Shown: in pieces, positions 19,701-28,329 of the stretch
How the letters are laid out: every line of letters starts with the position of its first letter
Numbering within the stretch: position 1 is the first letter of the stretch
From: Bugulina stolonifera
Taxonomy: Eukaryota > Bryozoa > Gymnolaemata > Cheilostomatida > Bugulidae
Length of the DNA: 64,000 nt
Assembly (NCBI GenBank): GCA_935421135.1
Contig: OW285189.1
Coordinates: 11,863,072 to 11,927,071, forward strand
Reading direction: 5' to 3'
Position numbers and translations under genes: made by a program
Notes under the pieces: model-generated
What the model was told of the DNA's origin: nothing
Database searches by the model: none
What the model saw: the letters and a program-made list of their open reading frames with translations, nothing else

Positions 19701-22700
19701 CATAACTATATATAACCATATATAGATTATAGGAAGCATCACTATGTTTCCATTGTTCGAACTAGCTTTCAGCTCGCACTAATTATAGCTGTGGTTAGCA
19801 GTGCGTACTAAGTCATCCCATGAGCTAATAATAGCTCGCACTAATCATTGGCACATAGCCAGCTCGCATGACTTCGTACTGAGAGTATGCACTGACTGAG
19901 CTCGCTAAATGACTGCGAGCTGAGTCATCCCATGGCTCGAACTGAGCTTAAATTGCACTGAGTCCGAACCATGGAAACCCAGTGCATGTGTTGCCAATAT
20001 TGTAGAGTTCACCCTGAGTGACACCAACAAGGCAGATATAGACACCGCTAAAGCCTACCATGATGACGTTACAGAAAACCTCTGTCTAGATCTCTTCAAC
20101 TACGAAGGGCTTGGTAAGACTGACTTTAAGCTCGTTAAACTTAGTCCAGATTCCATGATGCAGCTAGCTTTCCAGGTGAGAGGTAGTTATGTGCATGTTT
20201 AACAGTGTATATCTATGTAATGTAGTTGCACGGAATTCATGTATTTAGCTCATTGCATAAATACATGTGTATTACCCTGATTATGCAATTAATGTTTAAT
20301 ATTTATGCCAGTCTTAAAAGTGGACTGTACTGAAAATTTCAGAATATTTGTCACCAAATTAACTATGTTAGTATTGTAATGTATTGTGCTTAGGATTTTG
20401 CATGGGTGCCAATGTTAGCACGAGTGTGGGAAGCGCTTGGTAGTGGTAGTGGGCTGCCAAGGTAAACTTCCACACATTACATAATGAGTGAATAGTTATG
20501 TAAGCTCTTGTAGGTGTTGTAGAGGATGTAGGCCAATGCTTAGACTCATTAAAGAGTCCAGGGTCGACGTAGGTCCGATGGTTTATACTCCTTAGGAGTG
20601 TAAAAAGTGTCTATGTTGAAGAGGGGGCGTAGGCCCGATGCTTAGACACATTTAAGAGTCAAGGATCGTCTAAGGTCCGAGGTTTATACTCATCAGGGAG
20701 TGTATTAAAAGACTAATACGAGTATAAGGACGAGCTCGGGTGCTTAAGGTCCAGGGGATCAAAGCTGGAGCTGCCTGCCTGCAAGAGTAAGACTCTGTAG
20801 GTTGAGTTATGAGATGATGCTTTATTAGAGCGCAATCGACAACTGATTAAGCATAGAAAATGTACTGGCTTTTATATGATTGGTATTTCCAGCAAAAAGG
20901 CCGACAGGGGGTCGGGCTGTACGATAAAGTATCGTCCCCGGAAATTGCATAACAAGATGGCTGAAAAGTGCCCGAGGTTCGACCATAAAAGGTCGGCCAT
21001 GCACACAAAGTGCTAACAATCATGAGAAATGGATTATGTATTAATATTAGTAAGATCCAAAACGTCGGCCATGAATTATAATAGGCAAAAGACTTAGAAT
21101 GGAAATGCAGTTGTAGTAATAGTATAATAACAGTAAACCAGTTCAGAGATATGATTGGTTGAATAAGAATAATAAAGCACATTAGCCAGGCAGTTATTGA
21201 CAATGATAGGTATATTATAATAAGTAGGTAATAGAGTGATGCATAATAACTGGGCCATGTAGAGTTAGTTATAATATGTGTGGCTGTCCATGAGAAACTG
21301 GACAACAGGTATGCTGGAACACCACAGTATTACTTTAAACTGATACAAACACATCTAAACTGTGTTAGTAGCAGCTAACAGATGCTAAACTGTAAAAAAG
21401 TAACCCCAACATTTTTAAAATACCCATAGTGAAGTCAGCATTAGGAGTTATCTTCACCTAATTTTATGTCAATTCTCAAAACTTCTTCTTTGATGATCAC
21501 AACTCTGAGACACTATATAGCCGAAATATTGAGTTGTCACAACTGCTTTAGAAGAAATACAGTGTTCATTCAATAAAACAGATATTAGCAATTATATTAC
21601 TCCATGCTACAGGTTCAACACACCAGTCTAGTACATTGGCTTGTTATTCATTAGATAAGCAAGTAGCCTAATTGACCAATCAAATTGCAAACTCAGAAGT
21701 CATTTGATCATTTTTTGCAACAAATTGTGCTTTTTATTGTCTAGAAATAATGTATTAACTAGCATTGGTTCTACATACCCACTTTTTCGTTTTGTAATAT
21801 TCCTAGTACAACAAGGATCAAATCTCAGTTAAAATTTTCTGTTTATAATAACACAATGCATGGTCTCGCATTCACTCCCTATAGTGATGTATTTCACTAG
21901 TTTTAGCAGAGCTGGGTACCATGGTGACATTATAGAGCCCAGCTCGTATTTTGCTAACTGGTTCAGCTGTTACTAGGCTTTCTAATGGTGTATTCAGCTT
22001 ATAACCTTAAAATTCCAGTACAGTTCACCATTAAGAGCCTCCTAAAATACAGGATATTATCCTTTTGACTTATAGATGGCTTACAAGAAAGTCTTTGGTG
22101 AAACACCTGCAACATATGAGTCCTGCAGCGTTGCTACCTTTAAACATGGTCGAACAGAAACTGTGCGTCCTGCCACCTCCACCACAAATGCAACATGTGA
22201 ACTGTTTGCCAATGGTGCTAGAAAGGCTGAGCTATTTGCCGCTCTGACTGAATGCTCCAAAACTCACCGTGATCTAATAACTAAAGCATCACTAGGTAGG
22301 TACAAATGTTATCTTTCACATTCAGATACAACACAATATTGTTTTTGGAGAAAATCTTGTGGACCATTGTAATTGTTTTAATACATTAGGCGTATTCGGA
22401 AACTGGTACTGGTTCATATAGCACTGGTCTAACTATCCGAATACAACTTGAGCGTTCAGGCGTGACTAGTGCTTGCTCTGAAGGGGAATCTCCTCGCTAA
22501 ATGAATATACTTGTTTTTATATTATTATTATTGCCAGGCACGCCTTGCCTTGCGTTATAACTAGCGCTATATTATTGAATAAAATATATTGTTATTGCCG
22601 CAGATTGCTATTTATAAGCTTGCACGGTGCAATATCCGAATACGTCTATTATACAGTATGTAGCTTCTTTGATGATCTTTAGCAATGCTTATATTTATTA

Positions 22701-25700
22701 TATTCATCTATAGTAGCCTCTAAAATTTCAATCAGTTGAAACCTGAGGCAACTGCTGCCATTGACAACATTTTTTGAAGATATTAGGCCAGATCCGTTTA
22801 TTGTGAGGGGGAACATTATAGATACCATGTTGGGCCCATACAACTAATCAGAACTGCCAATAAAAAGACTTGACCAATGTAATCCTTTATAACTGGGCCC
22901 AACGTAGCCTCTTGTTTACTTACGGTGGCGTAGCTCTCCCAATCAACAGCTCTGTACAGGAGGTAACTTTCCTGAAAAAATTGAGGCGCCCAAAATTGAA
23001 CTGGCTAACAGTAACGGTGCTGGGAGACTCCATGCGGGAAGGTGTGTGCGTGCGAGAGAGTGCGTGTGGGGATGGTGCGTGTGGGGAGGGTGTATGCGGG
23101 GGAGGTGCGTGCGAGAGGAAGTCAGAAGGAGGGTGGGGCACCTTCCCCAAGAAACTTTTTGAAAATTCTAACTAAAACAGCATTAATTTGATGCATTTGA
23201 CCTGTATATTTGAGCAATACGTGATGGTACAAAAGTACAAAACGTTGTATAGTAATCTGCAAATAGTAAACTTCAAACTAGTATACTGCGAAAAAGTCCT
23301 TCTCTGTTTGGCTCGGCCATGACGTACTATTATCCTTTACATGACAAACATGTAGGCCCAAAAATGTACACACATGAATAAGAGGAGAGATGTGCAAAGT
23401 CAGTTAGTGGATAGAAATGGAAAGTGGTATTATAGATTTCCTAAACCCTGAAGAACAGTATTCAAAGTAGAACAAATGAGGTGGGTGGGTACACTGTGCA
23501 TGCGATCTTGGGGCATTCCCTATAGTTGGATATACGTGTACATGTAGAATTACACTTGAGCAATTATGTCCTTTTTATACCCATGTAAAGAGGGCAGACC
23601 TCTCAGAATTCCCTGATGTTGATTTTGTACATGATCTGGATCATTTTAAGCCTCTTTTGTTATACCCAACCTATTTTGGGTTGGCTAACGAGCTTCCGGC
23701 TGCCATATTGTTGTGCAATTTCCAGACAACACTACGTCGTCTTTTTACGACACTACATCGGCCTTTTTACCAGAACTTCCTCCGGAAGTTCTTATACTAT
23801 ATAAAGCACACTGTTTTTATGTTCATTGTCTCAGTTCATGATTGAATCTCAATAAAGACACATCTATACTTATATACAGAGATTTTCACTTCGTAGATAG
23901 GTCGTTCCAATTGTCAAGATCTTCGACCCTGCCTCCCGAACTGCCTTCTAGGTCGGATCACTCTCTTTCTCAGTATAGTAAACAAGCATCGACTCAGGAC
24001 CATATGGGTCATCTTGAGTAGTTATTTGACTACTAGTACCTGTTGATCTTTTATGTAATGAGAAGGCCTAGCACCACTCATAGGCACTTCATTTTGGACA
24101 AGGGAGTCGTCTTAGGATGAAAGCATAACCCCTTAAAAACCATTACAATATTGCTGTTTATCTAGTGCTGCACTTGCAATATTGGAACATGCTTATAGGC
24201 ATATTCAGAGATTGCAAGTGCAAGCAAGATAAACAGCAATATGCAGCAATAAAGAAATTATTTTATTTGGTAATGCACAGCTAACCTGGTAGTAATATTC
24301 ATTGTAAACAAGGAGGATTTCCCTTCAGAGCAAGCATAAATGTGCATTTACACTGCTGCAATTTTTGTCTGATGCCACCTGTCTGAGGTTGCAATGTCGG
24401 AGTCTGAGTAGTGCGAACATGAATCCTTGTCACAGTTTGTAGTCACATTTTTGGAGCCACTAGGTCTAGTTAGTGAAACAAATACACATATAAACTGAAG
24501 CTCAACACCTATTGATTGTGATGTCAACACACAGACCAATCTAGATAATAGTTGGTAATGCATGAGGTTACCATTCATAATTGATATTATTGTTGTTACA
24601 CTAGGTCAAGGTTGGGATAGGCATTTGTATGTGATGAAACAATTGGCAGAAGAGGAGGGTCTAGATATACCGCTATTTAGTGACGAATCCTACAAACTAA
24701 TTGACCAAACCATTCTCTGCACTTCTACAATTAATACTTCAGCAATAGAATATGCAGCGTACGGTCCCGATGAACCAGATGGGTTTGGAATAAGTAAGTA
24801 TAGTAGTTACATACTGTAGTTGTGTAGCCTACTCTGATTTAACACAGCAAAGCATGTGTGGCTGGGCATAAACATAATTAAGTGCAAGAGATAAATCAAG
24901 AGAGTTTAGTAATATAAATGTTGTGTATTGTATTGTATGGCTTGAATCATATAAGCTTGGATTGCCTGCTCTATTTCCTGCCAATCTCGGCTCGAAAATT
25001 TCATTGGCCTATTCTACATATATGCTGTATTGATGTTTTTGAGTAGTTGCCACTCTTCCCAATGTTGATAAGGACCTGTTTGGTCACTGTCCCATCCGAT
25101 CCAGGTCGACATGTGTCTGCTGTAACCCCTGGGTAAATGTGGAAATGGGCCTTGATTGGTGATGGGTAGTCTCATACTATTTTCTTCTTCCACCCATATG
25201 TCCATCTGGGTCTGTTTGGCATTGGTGATATAAATTTTGGCCTGTCAGCAGGCATTTTTTCCGTGGCTGTCAGACACATGTTACAAGAGACACACCTAAG
25301 GGTTGTTTTGGCTTGCACCCTAGGTGGTAGAAGCTTTTTCGTGCAAATCTACTGCAAACGGTCATCCCTTAGCTATGGGGCATGAGGCCCTGCCTCTAAG
25401 CATGATTACCTGTTGTAATGTCGGTGAAGTTCTCTCTGGTAGATGCCCACTGAGTTTATCTGCTAGTCTGAACAATGTGCGTAAACTTTGCCCTGTCCCG
25501 TAATTGAGCAGATTCTCTCATTAGGCATAAAAATGGTAGTTCAGTTTTTACACTATCAGAAGCTCCAACAGAGAAATAGGAGCAAACTTGTAAGTAACGG
25601 AAATTTATGTGATTTCGCTTAAATTATCTCGGAGCTTTACATTTCTTTTCATTCTAGTAACAAAACTTATAAGTAATGTGCACACAGCTAGCCAGTAACG

Positions 25701-26478
25701 CTATTCATATTTATCAATGTCTTTGCAGCCTAAATTTCAGGCACAGGCCAAGTTTCTCAAGAATTTTCCGTCCCACTTCTGTCACAGAGTCGTGAAAAAT
25801 CAGCCTGAGCCAAAATAAAGGTACTTATTTTCTTGTGAGAAACCTCTTGCTTGCCGATGAGCTAAGAATGGTTTTCTCTGACCAAATGAAATCCCATTTC
25901 AATAGCCTTTTCGGCTTAGGCTGGACGGTCATCTTAAGCTTTTCTCTTGTGACCCAGGTCAGTGCGAAAGTTCGTGAAGACACTGTATATGCACTGCAGT
26001 GATGGAGTCATCAAGCCTACTGCATTTTGCTTAGACCAGCAAATACATGTAAACCCTAATAATGGTTGATTTGCTGGTGTAGAACAACTGTTGACTGAAT
26101 TTGGCAGCGCTGTCAGCAAGGTCAGTAAAGAAAAAGAAACTGACCACAGCGAAATTCAGACTCAAAGCTTTCTCACTGTGAAACAAACCTCTGCCAGCAT
26201 GCTTGCAATATTCAAATTACGATCAACTTTATTACATGTGATTATCTCCAACCTTCAAAATCGTTTTGAACATTATTTGTGTGCTGGCAGTAGCTAAATA
26301 TTCCTCTATGCAAGTGTACAGCTACCACATATTATCTGTTTATTCTGTAGCTTATATCATACATGACAATAGACTAAGTGGTGCAGTAACCACTTACAAA
26401 CATCATACTACTCCAGACGACTTCCTGGCAGCTCTCAAAGAATCAGTGTCTCAGATACAAGTTGTAATATCTTCCTAA
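10575..26478 (+). CDS. CPT2: Carnitine O-palmitoyltransferase 2, copy 1 (last seven exons in window)
   Basis: Exons at 10575-10721, 11161-11281, 12089-12276, 20006-20175, 22076-22295, 24605-24793 and 26351-26478 are flanked by AG/GT and keep one reading frame; six of the seven have the same length as in copy 2 (the sixth is 3 bases shorter). The product belongs to the choline/carnitine acyltransferase family and best fits CPT2, the matrix-side enzyme of the inner mitochondrial membrane that turns acylcarnitine plus CoA into acyl-CoA plus carnitine. The catalytic His lies in FEHSWADG and the substrate-site block in TYESCS...GRTETVRP. The 5' exons must lie left of the window because the Polinton occupies the intron upstream of 10575. 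Introns are swollen by at least seven insertions. No stop or frameshift was found in these exons, so the gene may be functional. Confidence 0.9.
11161..11281 (+). CDS. CPT2: CPT2 copy 1 exon (GSQLDLVDTALFSL)
   Basis: 121 bp between acceptor TCTCTAG and donor GTAGAC. It encodes NGSQLDLVDTALFSLSLD and ends in AANR-like PANR, the segment leading to the conserved Asn-Arg-Trp-Tyr/Phe-Asp-Lys of the family. Confidence 0.88.
11282..12088 (+). other. CPT2 copy 1 intron with truncated LTR
   Basis: About 11338-11640 is a truncated - strand LTR of the TGTAATG family (starts TGTAATGTTTGC); it matches the + strand fragment at 36260-36522. The rest is host intron, including the same 'gaaaatttcagtgatat' phrase found in copy 2 (about 43935). 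No gene is seen. Confidence 0.5.
12089..12276 (+). CDS. CPT2: CPT2 copy 1 catalytic exon (FEHSWADG)
   Basis: 188 bp, acceptor AATTGTAG, donor GTAAGC. It encodes WYDKSMSLFVTSQGG and NFEHSWADGVAV; the His is the general base of carnitine acyltransferases (His372 in human CPT2) and the Asp two residues before Val-Ala supports it. Both are present. Confidence 0.92.
12277..13180 (+). other. CPT2 copy 1 intron, homologous to copy 2
   Basis: 12430-12650 aligns with 50945-51140 of copy 2 ('ttgttagtaaggt', 'ggaagtttagttta', 'gttatgtcatgtg'). Beyond about 12900 the match ends where the gypsy relic begins. No gene is seen. Confidence 0.5.
13309..14016 (-). pseudogene. Gypsy integrase core (relic)
   Basis: 235 codons without the N-terminal zinc finger (which lies in 14038-14229). 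The triad is visible: Asp in VIVDCYSHFPE, Asp in ILADNMWFNS and Glu in NGMPERYAQ. The middle motif is usually Asp-Asn-Met-Pro-Phe-Asn-Ser in this lineage, so Trp for Pro is a decay change. A separate 3' part in another frame lies at 13182-13385. Integrase would insert the cDNA; this copy is cut off from the rest of pol by stops. Confidence 0.85.
14038..14229 (-). pseudogene. Gypsy integrase zinc-binding domain (relic)
   Basis: Contains the HHCC layout: LHAGHLGMQKCRDRA then CHTCAKLS. The frame stops just before the integrase core, which continues in a different register at 14016. Part of the relic at 13180-16345. Confidence 0.82.
14300..14976 (-). pseudogene. Gypsy RNase H and connection region (relic)
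   Basis: Two frames. 14976-14722 encodes HLQVDASKSGLGAVLL...VAYASRSLTETKCNYPQ, the RNase H start with its first Asp. 14566-14300 encodes a later segment (NASIADTLSRAYLQ), matching the His-x-x-Ala-Asp-x-Leu-Ser-Arg block before the integrase. The part between is scrambled by stops. Confidence 0.82.
14912..15298 (-). pseudogene. Gypsy reverse transcriptase, palm and thumb part (relic)
   Basis: 128 codons starting inside the catalytic box: the active-site Tyr-Phe-Asp-Asp appears as YFDDITVARK, followed by VRYLGHIVSKDGLRSDPEKV, the classic gypsy segment. It is continuous with 15359-16084 across a TGA at the position 'FGLH*SAEVF'. Confidence 0.86.
15359..16211 (-). pseudogene. Gypsy protease and RT fingers (relic)
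   Basis: 16211-15927 encodes the protease start with active-site DTG in FKIDTGPETK (Pro replaces the usual Ala). After a frameshift, 16084-15359 encodes the protease flap/end (LPPILGLEAAELFGL) and RT fingers (ASGVISKVDKPTNWVSSMV, LDMKHGYWHV, FLRLPFGL). It terminates at TGA before the catalytic box. Confidence 0.85.
16351..16387. repeat. Perfect 12-bp-stem hairpin
   Basis: TTTACAGCCTCC is followed 12 bases later by GGAGGCTGTAAA. It lies at the 5' edge of the gypsy relic just before an LTR. The significance is unknown. Confidence 0.7.
16397..17002 (-). mobile_element. Solo LTR (TGTAATG family), - strand
   Basis: 606 bp from TGTAATG to GCCACA on the + strand. The flanks are AAAT (left) and ATAT (right), an imperfect 4-bp duplication. 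It contains an AATAAA signal ('caaataaaga') and the 'ttccggtaaaag' segment shared by other copies. The next LTR begins at 17007, only 4 bp away. Confidence 0.68.
17487..18017 (-). repeat. 3' LTR of the 17487-19518 element
   Basis: 531 bp. On the - strand it begins TGTCACAAATTC right after the polypurine tract and ends TTGTGACA. It matches the other LTR with no difference found by eye. Confidence 0.9.
18105..18899 (-). CDS. Gag zinc-knuckle / aspartic protease fragment
   Basis: 264 codons. Two CCHC knuckles at residues 63-76 (CYICDEVGHIAVIC) and 84-97 (CSNCGVTGHSTMEC) bind packaged RNA. An aspartic protease domain follows with active site DTG at 168-170 and DLVIGNIPG near 230-238, as in Ty3/gypsy pol. 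The capsid part of gag and all of RT/RH/IN are missing. A stop codon just upstream in frame shows the 5' side was truncated, probably by an internal deletion joining the leader to late gag. The DTG is followed by Cys rather than Ala. The frame is otherwise clean, consistent with recent insertion. Confidence 0.88.
   Translation of the reverse strand: MVLLEKVSQMGKDLGLTDQKQSKIGGIEQVAEDADRYLAAHGRKLFMEKKATAHKDEEETRRCYICDEVGHIAVICPKRTQKHCSNCGVTGHSTMECKRSRQGNMKPGKVGAMKAIVKGGDDREPQEIEMDGKRYVTIVCCKQIGADENNVDVKMGYVSNQPAEVVRDTGCTAVVVKGKFVKPNQYTGAKREVRMVNNTAEQYSVASIEIRTPYYSGMVPAIVMNDPMYDLVIGNIPGVKSPSNPDPSFDKGDRYKMSKQVDNG
18988..19518 (-). repeat. 5' LTR of the 17487-19518 element
   Basis: 531 bp; contains the promoter for the - strand transcript by family logic. 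Its inner edge is followed by the putative primer binding site. Confidence 0.9.
19740..19984. mobile_element. CACTA-like MITE with CAT target duplication
   Basis: 245 bp. Left end CACTATGTTTCCATTGTTCG, right end read inward CACTGGGTTTCCATGGTTCG; flanks CAT at 19737-19739 and 19985-19987. In CPT2 copy 2 the same intron reads 'aggaagcatgtgttgcc' (about 51522) with one CAT, the empty site. CACTA-type ends plus a 3-bp duplication indicate EnSpm/CACTA. The interior is built of 'agctcgcac' and 'gagctga' inverted motifs. No coding capacity. Confidence 0.82.
20006..20175 (+). CDS. CPT2: CPT2 copy 1 exon (KLSPDSMMQLAFQ)
   Basis: 170 bp. Acceptor ATTGTAG lies about 20 bp right of the CACTA-like MITE; donor GTGAGA. 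It encodes FTLSDTNKADIDTAKAYHDD and ends KLSPDSMMQLAFQ, a conserved CPT2 block before the substrate-site exon. Confidence 0.9.
20375..21326 (-). mobile_element. Solo LTR (TGTAATG family), - strand
   Basis: 952 bp with GTAT on both sides (20371-20374, 21327-21330). The equivalent intron in copy 2 is only 176 bp (51720-51895) and lacks it. Contains several short internal repeats ('aggtccgatgg', 'ggcccgatgctta') as in the copy at 45301. Confidence 0.85.
21327..22075 (+). other. CPT2 copy 1 intron, expanded
   Basis: Only the last about 60 bp ('cctcctaaaatac...ccttttgactta') match copy 2. 21331-22010 is extra DNA of unknown origin with weak inverted motifs around 'gagctgggtaccatggt'. No gene is seen. 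Confidence 0.4.
22076..22295 (+). CDS. CPT2: CPT2 copy 1 substrate-site exon (TYESCSVATFKHGRTETVRP)
   Basis: 220 bp, phase 0 start at ATGGCTTAC, donor GTAGGT. It encodes ETPATYESCSVATFKHGR and TETVRP, the carnitine/CoA-site block of the family, and ECSKTHRDLITKASLG. Confidence 0.92.
22388..22647. mobile_element. MITE with AGGCGTATTCGG ends
   Basis: 260 bp. Left AGGCGTATTCGGA, right read inward AGACGTATTCGGAT; flanked by ATT on both sides. Copy 2 has a continuous 'aatgcaatatacagc' at this point (about 52220), the empty site. A 3-bp duplication suggests PIF/Harbinger or a related group. Confidence 0.7.
22829..23160. repeat. Short inverted repeat and GC-rich tandem block
   Basis: GTTGGGCCCA (22829) and TGGGCCCAAC (about 22894) face each other around 55 bp. 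23030-23145 is GC-rich, with a repeated 'ggtgcgtg(c/t)ggggagg' theme. It could be a decayed MITE with a tandem expansion. The open frames over it are low-complexity and not accepted as genes. Confidence 0.5.
23480..24147 (+). mobile_element. LTR (TGTAATG family), + strand, left end uncertain
   Basis: Ends CATTACA at 24147. Shares with the - strand LTR 37827-38570 the order: 'ctttttataccca', 'ctcagaattccctgatgttgatt', ORF-like region, 'ttatactatataaagcac' (TATA box at about 23797) and AATAAAGACACATCT (about 23851). Transcription would start near 23825 on the + strand, inside the copy 1 intron in sense with CPT2. Confidence 0.72.
24148..24250. repeat. Hairpin MITE-like repeat
   Basis: ATATTGCTGTTTATCT at 24148 is mirrored by AGATAAACAGCAATAT at about 24227; inner arms also pair (GCACTTGCAAT/TTGCAAGTGC). 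About 95 bp, abutting the LTR end. Confidence 0.65.
24605..24793 (+). CDS. CPT2: CPT2 copy 1 exon (GWDRHLYVMKQLAEE)
   Basis: 189 bp, acceptor CACTAG, donor GTAAGT. It encodes QGWDRHLYVMKQLAEEEGLD, then LCTSTINTS (family STS motif changed to CTS) and GPDEPDGFGI. One codon shorter than copy 2 (52533-52724). Confidence 0.9.
24794..26350 (+). other. CPT2 copy 1 intron; right part homologous to copy 2
   Basis: 25735-26350 aligns with 59445-60011 of copy 2 ('ggccaagtttctcaagaattttc', 'aatggttgatttgctggtgtag'). Left of it lies a Polinton capsid relic (25025-25340). No host gene is seen. Confidence 0.5.
25025..25340 (-). pseudogene. Second Polinton major-capsid fragment (degraded)
   Basis: - strand frames match the MCP at 1-770: KIYITNAK then QMDIWVEEE (MCP: KISITKAE, QMDVWVVQQ), next KAHFHIYPGV (MCP: KTHFHVIPAG), and KSGNYSKTS (MCP: KSGKYKQNS). 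Upstream, SFYHL and PLGVSL fit the MCP SFYGRP and PPGV blocks. Frames change at least twice and about 14 residues are missing, so this is an older, different Polinton remnant, not part of the element at 1-7311. Confidence 0.7.
26351..26478 (+). CDS. CPT2: CPT2 copy 1 last exon
   Basis: 128 bp, acceptor TTCTGTAG. It encodes YIIHDNRLSGAVTTYKHHTT and ALKESVSQIQVVISS then TAA, corresponding to the C-terminal HDN...F(L)xAL block of CPT2. Confidence 0.9.
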
Positions 26479-27181
26479 CCATGGTCTGAGTTTTTGACTG
26501 TAATGGAAGTAATTTCTCTTATATGATGAAGTCTAGGACTATATACATGTCGTATGTAGACTAGAGATGTTTTATGTAGACTATATACATATCATATGTA
26601 GACTATACATGTCGTATGTAGACTATATACATGTCGTATGTAGACTATATACATGTCATATGTAGACTATATACATGTCATATGTAGACTAATATACATG
26701 TCATATGTAGACTATATACACGTCACATGTAAACTATATACATGTCATATGTAGACTATATACATGTCATATGTAGACTAATATACATGTCATATGTAGA
26801 CTAATATACATGTCATATGTAGACTATATACACGTCATATGTAGACTATATACACGTCATATGTAGACTATATACATGTCATATGTAGACTAGAGATGTT
26901 TTACTTTAGCTGAGGTCTTTGTAAGCATCTGATACAAATATTTTTACAGATAAGTCTTAAGCCATTAGTTTTATTGATGCATGTATACATGGTATTTCAT
27001 ATTAATAGTAACAAGGTCACTCTGTTTAAATTTTCCAAGTATAAATGATTTACTAATAATAATTGTTGTACCTATGGGGATAGCAGGTGTACTCGGAATT
27101 TGCAGGTTGATGCTCAATAAATAGCATTTAATTAATGAATGAATTAATTTCATTTAGCATTACACTACTTGATACCTCTTA
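26479..27181 (+). other. CPT2 copy 1 3' flank
   Basis: Matches copy 2 (60140-60500) outside the minisatellite: 'gatgttttact', 'gtactcggaatttgcaggttgatgct' and AATAAATAGCATT (26116-like signal at about 27115), a possible polyadenylation signal. Confidence 0.45.
26548..26893. repeat. Minisatellite, about 16 units of 20-23 bp
   Basis: Unit ATATACATGTCATATGTAGACT with small variants (tcg/tca, cacg/catg). The left and right edges carry 'tagactagagatgtttta'. Copy 2 has a single such segment at about 60210, so the expansion happened after the gene duplication. Confidence 0.92.
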
Positions 27182-27423
27182 TGCTACATTCACATTGCCG
27201 TTTATACCAATTTATACCAACTACTAGCGGCTAACCACAATGTAGTTAACTTTGCTATACTATAGCTGGCACGTGTTAGTTAGCGGAGGGTTTAATGTTC
27301 AGCATGTTGAACTCGTTGACCCCTACCGTTGACCCCTACCGCTCACTGGAGCATGTCACTATATAATGTACATGTAGTTGTGGTTGGCTAGTAGTTGGTA
27401 TAAACGGCAATGTGAATGTAGCA
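27182..27423. mobile_element. Harbinger-like MITE with TTA target duplication
   Basis: 242 bp. Ends TGCTACATTCACATTGCCGT and its perfect inverse (about 28 bp), flanked by TTA on each side (27179-27181, 27424-27426). Copy 2 shows the uninterrupted 'gatacgtcttagctgcctg' (about 60490). It contains a short tandem 'gttgacccctacc' twice. Confidence 0.85.
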
Positions 27424-27599
27424 TTAGAGTGCCTGTTAATAATATTTTTATTACACTGTAAGTAATGCTTGATGTAAAGGGAGACCCATTGTAATAACAG
27501 GTATTAGTTTCAGTGAGGGATGACCAAATTTTTTTATTGTGGTTTTATTGTATTCTAAAAGCAAGGAAATAAGTTGTGTTTTTTTAAAAACAAAAAGTA

Positions 27600-28320
27600 A
27601 CTAAAAAAATACAAAGGAGCTTGTCAGATAGTTCGAAACTAGAGTTATGACAGCCCCATTCAGCACTCCACAACCCCGACAGCAGAACTGCCGAGGGAAC
27701 AGAAAGCAGCCGATCAAGATCCACCCAGCCCCCACAGGAAAGCCGGCAACTGCTGCCGAAACCCCCCTCCCCAGGGAGATCCCGAAGGTCCCAGGCAAAC
27801 TCACCAAAGAGGTTACAGGCAATATAAAACATTGATCTCTTTCCCTTCTCTGTTTTTATATTTTTTGGTATTAATGGATTTTTTGCCTTGTTTCTAGTTT
27901 GCATTTTGTACTCATTTTTAATAATGTTGTAATTGTTTTCTCTTCGGAGAATGTAATTTTTATAAAATTCAATGAGTCTGAATTTAAATAGCATAGAAAT
28001 TGGCATGATTTTAAGTTCTACAAATTTATGGGAGACATCAGAATTTGGAGGTTGTTTTAAGATTATACATATGGATTTTTTTAGACAAATTAATAGTTTT
28101 GAGAGGAGGTATTCTGGCGCATGTCCCCAGAACTCAATACCATAAATAAGATGGGGGTATATAAAAGTATAATAAAGATTTATCATTATTTTTCTGTCTA
28201 AAAATTTGGTTTAAAAACGAAGCATCATCAGCAACAATGCCATTTTGCTTAAAATATTTTCTATATGGAAACTAAAAGTAAAGTGCTGGTCTAGGGTGAC
28301 ACCAAGAAATTTACAATTAT
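27600..28320 (-). pseudogene. Non-LTR retrotransposon RT C-terminal fragment
   Basis: The - strand reads KFLGVTLDQHFTFSFHIENI (near 28300), then LYYTFIYPHLIYGIEFWG (28186 region) and a KGKRSMFYIACNLF block. The order 'FLGVxLDxxLxFxxHI ... LYxxFIxPxLxYGIExWG' is the RT thumb/connection region of LINE ORF2 proteins. The frames break before 28186. No 5' part is present, as usual for truncated LINEs. The 27600-27840 part may be the LINE 3' UTR. Confidence 0.8.
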
Positions 28321-28329
28321 TATATACAT

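Noticed and set aside
26548..26893. Regularly repeated units considered as a CRISPR array
   Set aside because: Units are contiguous tandem repeats without unique spacers, in animal DNA.
27601..27840. Pro-rich + strand frame and Cys/Gly-rich - strand frame
   Set aside because: Fall in the 3' end of the LINE fragment; two opposing frames are open by composition.
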